Shown here: one piece after another, positions 8,475-12,401 of the stretch | Layout of the letters: the number at the start of each line of letters is the position of its first letter | Numbering within the stretch: position 1 is the stretch's first letter | Assembly (NCBI GenBank): GCA_964400105.1 | Contig: CAYNTG010000071.1 | Location: forward strand, 1 to 12,401 | DNA: 12,401 nucleotides | From: CAYNTG01 sp964400105 | Lineage (GTDB): Bacteria; UBP14; UBA6098 | Direction of reading: 5' to 3' | Translations under genes and position numbers: made by a program | Notes under the pieces: model-generated | What the model was told of the DNA's origin: nothing | What the model saw: only the letters and a program-made list of their open reading frames with translations | Databases searched by the model: none

Positions 8475-10217
8475 TTAAAATGCCCCGCGGCATAACGCGC
8501 TGAGTTTAATACCCAACCCGGTTAGTTTTTCGAGAATTTTTTTTTGTGATTCGAAATCGCCGATTCGCTCGGCCTCACGTAGATCGGCGTTGAGACTTTC
8601 CAGCTCGGAATCCACGCGGATTTTGTTAAGTTTTCGGACGAGGCTTTTTATATGACAATCCAGATCCGTCGGTTCCGGCTGGAGAAGCATCTCGGAAAGG
8701 CGACTCCTGGCACGTTCGTCGGAGATCGAAGCGAGCATTTCCGCCGTTCCAACGCCCTCTGCGACGCTATCCCAAAGCCCGGAATAGAGCGACAGGGGAT
8801 TCTCATCGAGCAGCTTCTCCGAACGAATAACGGCCGCGAGGATAGCGAGTTCGAGCTTCGCTATATCCGACAGTTCGGGCACTCTTTCCTTTGGCTCCTC
8901 CGACCGACCGACACCGCGTTTTTTTCGATACGCCTTTCGAAGATGATCTCGAATAGCATCCGGCGAGGTGCCCATCTTTTTTTCGAGCTCGCGAATGAAC
9001 ATATTCCTCGTCATTTCGTCCTGAACGGCTGCGAGCGGCATCGCAATCGCATCTATGACGGAAACCGCAGCGGAGACGCTCTCTTCGGAAGAACCTTTCG
9101 ATGCATAGTCGAAAAGCCAATCGAACCAGCCCGGCGCTTTATCGATTAGCGCGCGAAGGCTGTCCGCGCCTTGTTCCATAACGAACGAATCGGGGTCGTC
9201 CTTCTCCGCAAGGCGGATTACCGATGGATCGAGACCGGCACCGAGAAGAATTTCCAAAGAACGAAGCGTGGCCTTAAGGCCGGCCTCGTCGCCGTCGAAA
9301 AGGACGACGACGTGCGGAGCATAACGCGCGAGAAGCGTCGCCTGTTGCGAGGTAAACGCGGTTCCGCAGCTTCCTACGGCATTCTCGATTCCTTTCTCCG
9401 CAAGCGCGATAACATCGAAATAGCCCTCGACGAGTATCGATTTCCCCTCCTTGCGAATCGCCTTCCGCGCTTGCGGAAGACCATATAGGAGGGAGGATTT
9501 GTGGTAAATGTCGTTATCCGCGCTGTTGATATATTTTGGTCCGCCGGAACCGTCGTCGCGGATTTTGCGTTGGGCAAAGCCGACCGTTTTGCCGCTCGAT
9601 TTTTGGATCGGAAAGACCAGCGCGTCCTGAATGCCGGAATAATAATCCCCGCCGTATTTCGGTTTCCGAATAAGACCGATCTCGATAAATGGATCAATCT
9701 TGCGCTTCGCCATTCTGGTCGATCTTGGAAGATGATTTCGGTCCTCCGGTGCCCATCCGAGGCCGAAAGCTTTCCATGTGTCTTTGGAAATTCCGCGCTT
9801 CGCGAGATATTCCCTCGCCTCGACTCCAATCTCCGACTCTATCGCCTTTTGAAAAAACTTTGCGGCGAATTCGGCAGCCTCACGCATTCCCTCCGGTCGC
9901 TCGCCGCCGGTGACGGTCTTTGGAATCTCCAGTCCGGCATCGTTAGCGAGGCTTTCGACCGCTTCTGAGAATGTGAGTCCTTCCTTGTCCATCAGGAATG
10001 TGAATACGTTTCCTCCTGCGTGACACCCGAAGCAGTAGTATAATCCCTGCTCCGGATCGACCGAGAAGCTGGGAGTTTTTTCGTTATGGAAAGGGCAAAG
10101 CCCGAAATGGCGATTTCCCCGTGAGCGCAGGTTTGTGTATCGCCCAATAATCGCTAAGATATCGGTTGCATCTGCAACCCTATCGATAAAGCCCGGTGGA
10201 AATCGTCTGCTACTCAT
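8475..10217 (-). CDS. dnaG: DNA primase DnaG
   Basis: Synthesises RNA primers at the replication fork with the DnaB helicase. The protein is 580 aa, normal for the family. The N-terminal zinc finger is complete: C41-x2-H44 and C62-x2-C65. The RNA polymerase core contains PKYINS at 227-232 and LLYGLPQARKAIRK at 243-256. The TOPRIM fold has Glu264 in LVEGYFDVIAL and the acidic D308-G-D310-x-A-G motif. Residues from about 440 form a helical C-terminal, DnaB-binding-type domain. The stretch before FPI (191-201, DYYSGIQDALV) lacks the arginines of the usual YDRFRxR motif. The start ATG 10217 overlaps the end of the ferredoxin-like gene by 8 bases, with no good ribosome binding site, suggesting translational coupling. 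rpoD follows after 14 bases. Confidence 0.97.
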   Translation of the reverse strand: MSSRRFPPGFIDRVADATDILAIIGRYTNLRSRGNRHFGLCPFHNEKTPSFSVDPEQGLYYCFGCHAGGNVFTFLMDKEGLTFSEAVESLANDAGLEIPKTVTGGERPEGMREAAEFAAKFFQKAIESEIGVEAREYLAKRGISKDTWKAFGLGWAPEDRNHLPRSTRMAKRKIDPFIEIGLIRKPKYGGDYYSGIQDALVFPIQKSSGKTVGFAQRKIRDDGSGGPKYINSADNDIYHKSSLLYGLPQARKAIRKEGKSILVEGYFDVIALAEKGIENAVGSCGTAFTSQQATLLARYAPHVVVLFDGDEAGLKATLRSLEILLGAGLDPSVIRLAEKDDPDSFVMEQGADSLRALIDKAPGWFDWLFDYASKGSSEESVSAAVSVIDAIAMPLAAVQDEMTRNMFIRELEKKMGTSPDAIRDHLRKAYRKKRGVGRSEEPKERVPELSDIAKLELAILAAVIRSEKLLDENPLSLYSGLWDSVAEGVGTAEMLASISDERARSRLSEMLLQPEPTDLDCHIKSLVRKLNKIRVDSELESLNADLREAERIGDFESQKKILEKLTGLGIKLSALCRGAF

Positions 10218-10401
10218 AGAAATTTAACTCGATTGCATTTAATGGATAAAATTTGGCGTCTTCTTCACAGCATTCTCCGTCGGTGCATTTTTCCGGATGT
10301 GCGGCGACAGCCGTATCCACAACGATCTCGAAGACTGCGGGACAAACCTGCACACAAGCACCGCGTAAGATGCATAGATCGTGGTCAATAACGACATTCA
10401 T
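10210..10401 (-). CDS. Small ferredoxin-like protein with incomplete [4Fe-4S] ligands
   Basis: A 63-aa single-cluster ferredoxin-fold candidate. ATG 10401 is chosen because homology begins there (MNVVIDHDLC) and a GGAG lies at 10408-10411, 6 bases upstream. A longer frame to 10557 would include the promoter region. The family pattern is C-x2-C-x2-C-x3-C-P with a second CP-x-x-A-I near the C-terminus. Here the first motif is C10-x2-R13-x2-C16-x3-C20-P and the last reads Y52-P-L-N-A-I, so Cys II is Arg (CGC) and the final Cys is Tyr (TAT). Each is one transition away from a Cys codon. Extra cysteines are C39, C44 and C45. It may bind a [3Fe-4S] or other cluster, or no cluster. It is first in the dnaG-rpoD string and overlaps dnaG by 8 bases. 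Function unknown; electron transfer is the family default. Confidence 0.75.
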   Translation of the reverse strand: MNVVIDHDLCILRGACVQVCPAVFEIVVDTAVAAHPEKCTDGECCEEDAKFYPLNAIELNFYE

Positions 10402-10465
10402 TCCAGACTCCGCCGGAAAAATCCTTCTTGGTTTCGTGATATATGTGAACGCTTTCTCAGCAAAC

Positions 10466-10494
10466 AATATAGATAATAAATTAATCAATGAAAA
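10466..10494 (-). promoter_or_regulatory. Candidate sigma-70 promoter of the ferredoxin-like/dnaG/rpoD unit
   Basis: On the minus strand, -35 TTTTCA (10489-10494) and -10 TATATT (10466-10471) are separated by 17 bases, giving a leader of about 58 bases before ATG 10401. The -10 matches consensus at 5 of 6 and the -35 at 4 of 6. The surrounding DNA is AT-rich. Confidence 0.45.
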
Positions 10495-10513
10495 GGGAAA
10501 TTTTAATCGAACT

Positions 10514-10530
10514 TGTCTGTTAAATAGACA
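10514..10530. repeat. Short inverted repeat TGTCT-N7-AGACA
   Basis: Five-base arms around GTTAAAT, 20 bases upstream of the candidate -35 of the ferredoxin-like/dnaG unit. It could be half of a regulatory region together with the larger palindrome at 10539-10558. Short enough that chance is possible. Confidence 0.25.
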
Positions 10531-10538
10531 CAGCTTTT

Positions 10539-10558
10539 TTTGATTGCTTGCAATCAAA
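10539..10558. promoter_or_regulatory. Operator-like inverted repeat upstream of the dnaG unit
   Basis: TTTGATTGC-TT-GCAATCAAA has perfect 9-base arms around 2 central bases. It is not followed by a T-run on either strand, so it is not a terminator. It lies about 45 bases upstream of the candidate -35, a plausible activator or repressor dimer site. No cognate regulator is identifiable in the window. Confidence 0.4.
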
Positions 10559-10725
10559 CCATCGTGCGATTTTTTTATTATTTTGAGTGCTACTTTCCCG
10601 GTTGCAATTCAATATTTTTTGCTGTCGCTTCCGGGCTGTTCCCGCAGATTTTGTGCATATTCAAGGAATAACTGAATATCGACATTCCAGCACGCAACGG
10701 CCACCCCCCTTCCGCGATGTCACGA

Positions 10726-10744
10726 AATTTGCCTGGTGCAAATT
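10726..10744. repeat. Perfect 7-bp hairpin
   Basis: AATTTGC and GCAAATT arms flank CTGGT. No T-run follows on either strand, so it is not an intrinsic terminator. It immediately precedes the pair of GC-rich direct repeats. Function unknown. Confidence 0.4.
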
Positions 10745-10745
10745 G

Positions 10746-10778
10746 CGCGCCATCGCCCCCACCCTCGCGCCATCGCCC
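10746..10778. repeat. Two direct copies of a 13-base GC-rich sequence
   Basis: CGCGCCATCGCCC occurs at 10746-10758 and 10766-10778, with a 20-base period. It is much more GC-rich than the flanking DNA. Only two copies are present, with no CRISPR-like spacing. Confidence 0.5.
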
Positions 10779-10828
10779 AAAAAACGGTCACACGCGGCGA
10801 CGGGCAACGTGCTCGCCCATAGATATTC

Positions 10829-10847
10829 CCGGAGAGGCCGGAATTCG
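10829..10847 (-). repeat. Partial duplicate of the tRNA-Ser 3' end (att-like)
   Basis: Read on the minus strand this is CGAATTCCGGCCTCTCCGG, matching the last bases of the tRNA-Ser gene plus one flanking base (10940-10958) with one mismatch. The copy lies 111 bases further downstream in the same orientation. A tRNA 3'-end fragment repeated downstream is the usual trace of integrase-mediated insertion, but a decayed tandem tRNA would look alike. Confidence 0.5.
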
Positions 10848-10940
10848 GCGCCACGCGGCGCAGCAAACGGGTTCGAATCTCGTAACGATAGTTTAAAAAC
10901 GACACGATACGAATTCTATTCGAGCCACAAGAATTTTTTC

Positions 10941-11027
10941 CGGAGAGGCCGGGATTCGAACCCGGGGTACGGTCTCCCGCACAACTGCTTAGCAGGCAGC
11001 TGCCTTCAACCACTCGGCCACCTCTCC
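10941..11027 (-). tRNA. tRNA-Ser(GCT)
   Basis: An 87-base class II tRNA. The acceptor GGAGAGG pairs with CCTCTCC and the discriminator is G. The anticodon stem GCTGC/GCAGT encloses loop CTGCTAA, placing anticodon GCT at 10991-10993. There is a long variable arm (GTGCGG-GAGA-CCGTAC) and T-arm CCGGG-TTCGAAT-CCCGG. It reads AGC/AGU codons. CCA is not encoded. It lies 89 bases downstream of tadA and may be co-transcribed with it. Confidence 0.96.
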
Positions 11028-11116
11028 AAACTCGATCGAGATAAATCGTTGTCAAAAAGAGAGTTAAGCGTTTAAATAAATTCCCGTTTCCAAGAAGCAT
11101 TATCGCTAAAAAATAA

Positions 11117-11581
11117 TTACTTCGATCTGGCCGATTCGAAGAATTCCATGATTAGATCGGAACAGATCTCGACTTCTACGCCGCCAGTTACGCAGATATC
11201 ATGCTTGAAAGCCGGATCGTGAGCCATATTCCAATGCGAATTCACCGCGCCGAATTCCGGATCGCTCGCACCGAAAACGAGCCTACAAATTCCGGATAAC
11301 ATAATAGCGGACATACACATAGGACACGGCTCGAGGGTAACATAAAGCGTGGTTTCTCCGAGCCTTCTGCCGCCCATAACCGCTCCGGCAGCGCGTAAAG
11401 CGAGAACCTCCGCATGTGCGGTCGGATCGTTTCTATTCTCGCGAAGGTTGTGCGTGCGCGCAATAACCAGGTCGCCCTTCGTAATCACGCATCCGATGGG
11501 CACTTCGCCCATATATGCCGCAATTTTCGCCTCGTCGATCGCCTCATGCATAAATCTGATATCTTTTTCCGCATCGATCAT
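11117..11581 (-). CDS. tadA: tRNA-specific adenosine deaminase TadA
   Basis: Deaminates the wobble adenosine (A34) of tRNA-Arg(ACG) to inosine so that it can read CGU, CGC and CGA. It is a cytoplasmic homodimeric zinc enzyme. The 154 aa are of normal length. The cytidine/deoxycytidylate-deaminase fold has H56-A-E58 (zinc ligand and proton shuttle) and P-C86-P-M-C89 (zinc ligands) in TLEPCPMCMSAIM. The start ATG 11581 gives the expected N-terminus before MHEAIDEAKIAA. Only a weak AGG precedes it, and the 24-base gap to the tRNA-Arg 3' end means its 5' end may be created by tRNA processing. The neighbouring tRNA is its expected substrate. Confidence 0.96.
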   Translation of the reverse strand: MIDAEKDIRFMHEAIDEAKIAAYMGEVPIGCVITKGDLVIARTHNLRENRNDPTAHAEVLALRAAGAVMGGRRLGETTLYVTLEPCPMCMSAIMLSGICRLVFGASDPEFGAVNSHWNMAHDPAFKHDICVTGGVEVEICSDLIMEFFESARSK

Positions 11582-11605
11582 ACCTAAAGAACATAAATTT
11601 CAAAA

Positions 11606-11678
11606 CGCGCCCGGGGCGATTCGAACGCCCAACCTACGGATTCGTAGTCCGGCGCTCTATCCGTTGAGCTACGGGCGC
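11606..11678 (-). tRNA. tRNA-Arg(ACG)
   Basis: A 73-base tRNA. The acceptor GCGCCCG pairs with CGGGCGC and the discriminator is G. The D-arm is GCTC/GAGC. Anticodon loop CTACGAA gives anticodon ACG at 11643-11645, and the T-arm is GGGCG-TTCGAAT-CGCCC. The outermost anticodon-stem pair (27-43) is a C-U mismatch. CCA is not encoded. A34 is expected to become inosine through TadA, encoded immediately downstream. Confidence 0.96.
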
Positions 11679-11716
11679 GGGTGATCTCCATCGATAATTT
11701 ACAATTAACGCGAGTT

Positions 11717-11745
11717 ACTATATCGTGTCGATATGCAAAATCCAA
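11717..11745 (-). promoter_or_regulatory. Candidate promoter of the tRNA-Arg/tadA unit
   Basis: On the minus strand, -35 TTGGAT (11740-11745) and -10 TATAGT (11717-11722) are 17 bases apart. The initiation site would be near 11710, about 32 bases before the tRNA. The -10 fits well and the -35 only partly. A GC-containing discriminator (AACTCGCG) follows, as is common for stable-RNA promoters. Confidence 0.45.
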
Positions 11746-11761
11746 AAAGGTTTCCAAAATG

Positions 11762-12018
11762 GATGTATAATGCACATCGAATATACTCTTTCAAAAAAAC
11801 ATACCGCATCGTCATTTCAAAGCCTTATGGCTATGTATTGAACTTCCTCATTTTGACATCGTTCACCACTGACATCACTGAATGAGATGCAAATGTATGC
11901 AATAAATCGTAAAAGCGCAAGTCTTTTAATTTTGCCGGTCGCAAATCCACTATGACGAATGGTTTCAAGTGCAACGCGCATTCGGAAATCGACCTGCTCA
12001 TTTCGTCCTTCAACCCGT
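11762..12018 (-). pseudogene. Relic of a tyrosine recombinase (XerC/D-like integrase), C-terminal part
   Basis: Reading one minus-strand frame, KLKDLRFYDLLHTFASHSVM (11867-11926 region) matches the family consensus KDLRFHDLRHTFASHLVM. After 18 codons that include two stops (TAG 11831-11833, TAA 11825-11827), the same frame gives EMTMRYVFLKEYIRCAL (from about 11818), matching the consensus around the catalytic tyrosine (MTxRYAHLSPE). The spacing between the two blocks is about that of intact integrases. The HxxR box reads Y-x-x-L, so catalytic His and Arg are gone while the Tyr codon (11801-11803) remains. The N-terminal half is not recognisable, and a TAG precedes 12018. This is a non-functional fossil. 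It lies just upstream of the tRNA-Arg promoter. Confidence 0.65.
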
Positions 12019-12149
12019 AAAGCTATATATCGAATTCTCGAAAGTCAAGAAATAATGCGTTTGTCGATATTTTCTTGGTTGCCAAAAAAACAGGTTTTTT
12101 ATCAAAACCAAATTTTTTTGGTGAATACACGGCTTACATTAACTAATCC
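12019..12149. other. AT-rich gene-free stretch with A/T-tract hairpins
   Basis: No credible gene. It holds two A/T-tract hairpins: A6C-AG-GT6 at 12085-12100 and ACCAAA-TTTT-TTTGGT at 12107-12122. These lie 30-65 bases upstream of the plus-strand promoter at 12150, so they could bend DNA or act as UP-like elements. They may also mark the edge of the decayed insertion. Confidence 0.4.
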
Positions 12150-12178
12150 TTGACAGCGGACAAAAAACGGCCTAACTT
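12150..12178 (+). promoter_or_regulatory. Strong sigma-70-type promoter for the right-hand gene
   Basis: -35 TTGACA (12150-12155, perfect) and -10 TAACTT (12173-12178) are separated by 17 bases. Initiation would be near 12185, leaving a leader of about 75 bases before ATG 12262. That leader contains a 5-bp hairpin (CGCTC 12213-12217 with GAGCG 12226-12230). Confidence 0.6.
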
Positions 12179-12261
12179 GGCATATGGAATCGAAGTGGTG
12201 CGTTGGGAATAACGCTCCCTCGCGAGAGCGACGAAACCGCAGACCGTTGGAGAGATTCGAC

Positions 12262-12401
12262 ATGTTTTGCAAACCGAGATTGATTGCGCACACAGCGTAT
12301 GGTTTTTTTCTGATCGCTATGATTTGGATATGCGCGATCGAGCTGTTCGACCTGGATATAGCTATTCTAAATTTGGTTGCGCTGCTGTTTTTATGCATAG
12401 G
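12262..12401 (+). CDS. N-terminus of an integral membrane protein, 3' end beyond window
   Basis: An open frame of 46 codons continues off the right edge. ATG 12262 is preferred because GGAGAG lies at 12249-12254, 7 bases upstream. An in-frame ATG at 12184 would coincide with the expected transcription start and lacks a ribosome binding site. After MFCKPRLIAH the sequence is strongly hydrophobic: a first segment at about residues 11-27 (TAYGFFLIAMIWICAIE), a short FDLD turn, and a second at about 32-46 (IAILNLVALLFLCI). Two early helices suggest a polytopic protein or a membrane sensor domain. The family is not recognisable from this fragment. It is the only rightward gene in the window. Confidence 0.6.
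   Translation, partial: MFCKPRLIAHTAYGFFLIAMIWICAIELFDLDIAILNLVALLFLCI

Larger units (their letters stand above)
10559..10940. other. Gene-free stretch between the dnaG unit and tRNA-Ser
   Basis: I see no credible gene here. Frames crossing it are artefacts of the tRNA-Ser or lack ribosome binding sites and homology. It contains an AT-rich part (10559-10620), a perfect 7-base hairpin (AATTTGC-CTGGT-GCAAATT, 10726-10744), two direct copies of CGCGCCATCGCCC (10746-10758 and 10766-10778), a partial copy of the tRNA-Ser 3' end (about 10829-10847) and an isolated T-arm-like sequence on the plus strand (10867-10883). The clustering of repeats and tRNA fragments suggests a scar of past insertions or recombination. 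Confidence 0.5.

Noticed and set aside
7879..8478. Plus-strand open frame opposite rpoD
   Set aside because: A shadow of the well-conserved rpoD; long only because of codon bias on the opposite strand.
8461..8493. Upstream ATG start for rpoD at 8493
   Set aside because: It overlaps dnaG by 19 bases without a ribosome binding site, whereas GTG 8460 has GGAGG 4 bases upstream.
10402..10557. Longer N-terminus for the ferredoxin-like gene
   Set aside because: The extra 52 residues are low-complexity AT-rich translation overlapping the palindrome and the promoter; homology and a ribosome binding site start at 10401.
10746..10778. CRISPR array
   Set aside because: Only two 13-base copies with a 7-base gap; no spacers and no cas genes.
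10895..10922. Intrinsic terminator downstream of tRNA-Ser
   Set aside because: There is a 5-bp CGAAT/ATTCG stem, but the T-run is about 10 bases away and the stem is AT-rich; too weak to call.
11028..11058. TTGACA upstream of tRNA-Ser as its promoter
   Set aside because: With normal spacing the -10 would fall at the tRNA start and transcription would begin inside the tRNA; no suitable -10 is present.
10587..11075. Open frame on the plus strand across the tRNA-Ser region
   Set aside because: Its recognisable part (GRDSNPGYGLPHNCLAGSCLQPLGH) is the well-known spurious translation of the antisense of a tRNA-Ser gene; no ribosome binding site or family match.
10720..11100. Open frame on the minus strand across tRNA-Ser
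   Set aside because: The RGGRVVEGSCLLSSCAGDR-type translation is the sense-strand tRNA-Ser artefact.
11349..11684. Open frame on the plus strand over tadA and tRNA-Arg
   Set aside because: Antisense to tadA, and the end (GAIRTPNLRIRSPALYPLSYG) is the tRNA-Arg antisense artefact.
11584..11775. Open frame on the minus strand over tRNA-Arg
   Set aside because: The ARSSTDRAPDYESVG translation is a tRNA artefact.
11606..12018. Intact integrative element in tRNA-Arg
   Set aside because: The integrase is a pseudogene, it lies on the 5' side of the tRNA, and I found no repeat of the tRNA-Arg 3' end in the window.

Overview
This 12.4-kb window looks like a chromosomal segment of a Gram-negative, probably anaerobic, fermentative bacterium. 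Its divergence from textbook sequences suggests an uncultivated lineage, possibly FCB-like. That placement is an inference from gene content (citrate lyase, exported beta-propeller protein, dnaG-rpoD core) and I cannot assign a phylum from sequence alone. Nearly everything is encoded on the minus strand and reads leftward; only the rightmost, truncated gene reads rightward.

Layout in transcription order, right to left. 12262-12401 (+) is the start of a membrane protein behind a good sigma-70-type promoter at 12150-12178. 11762-12018 (-) is a decayed tyrosine-recombinase (integrase) relic with in-frame stops. Next come tRNA-Arg(ACG) (11606-11678), tadA (11117-11581) and tRNA-Ser(GCT) (10941-11027), all co-directional. 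A gene-free stretch of about 540 bases (10402-10940) carries inverted and direct repeats, a duplicated piece of the tRNA-Ser 3' end and a promoter. After that runs one tightly packed leftward gene string: a 63-aa degenerate ferredoxin-like protein, dnaG, rpoD, a citD-citE fusion, a membrane sensor diguanylate cyclase, citF, and an exported beta-propeller protein that runs off the left edge. That last gene fills positions 1-1421.

How the genes work together. The ferredoxin-like gene overlaps dnaG by 8 bases, and rpoD follows dnaG after 14 bases once its start is corrected to a GTG with a strong ribosome binding site. This is the dnaG-rpoD macromolecular synthesis cluster, with a small Fe-S-like gene where rpsU often sits. 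With no recognisable terminator it continues into citDE - GGDEF sensor - citF, which splits the citrate lyase subunits around a c-di-GMP synthase. TadA sits directly behind the gene for tRNA-Arg(ACG), the tRNA it is expected to modify.

Most notable observations: (1) the acyl-carrier domain of the CitD-CitE fusion has Lys14 exactly where CitD proteins carry the serine that bears the prosthetic group, and no citC, citG or citX is present in the window; (2) the ferredoxin-like protein has lost two of four cluster cysteines; (3) a Cache-GAF-PAS-GGDEF protein lies inside the citrate lyase cluster; (4) tRNA-Arg(ACG) and tadA are neighbours; (5) there are fossils of mobile DNA near both tRNA genes.
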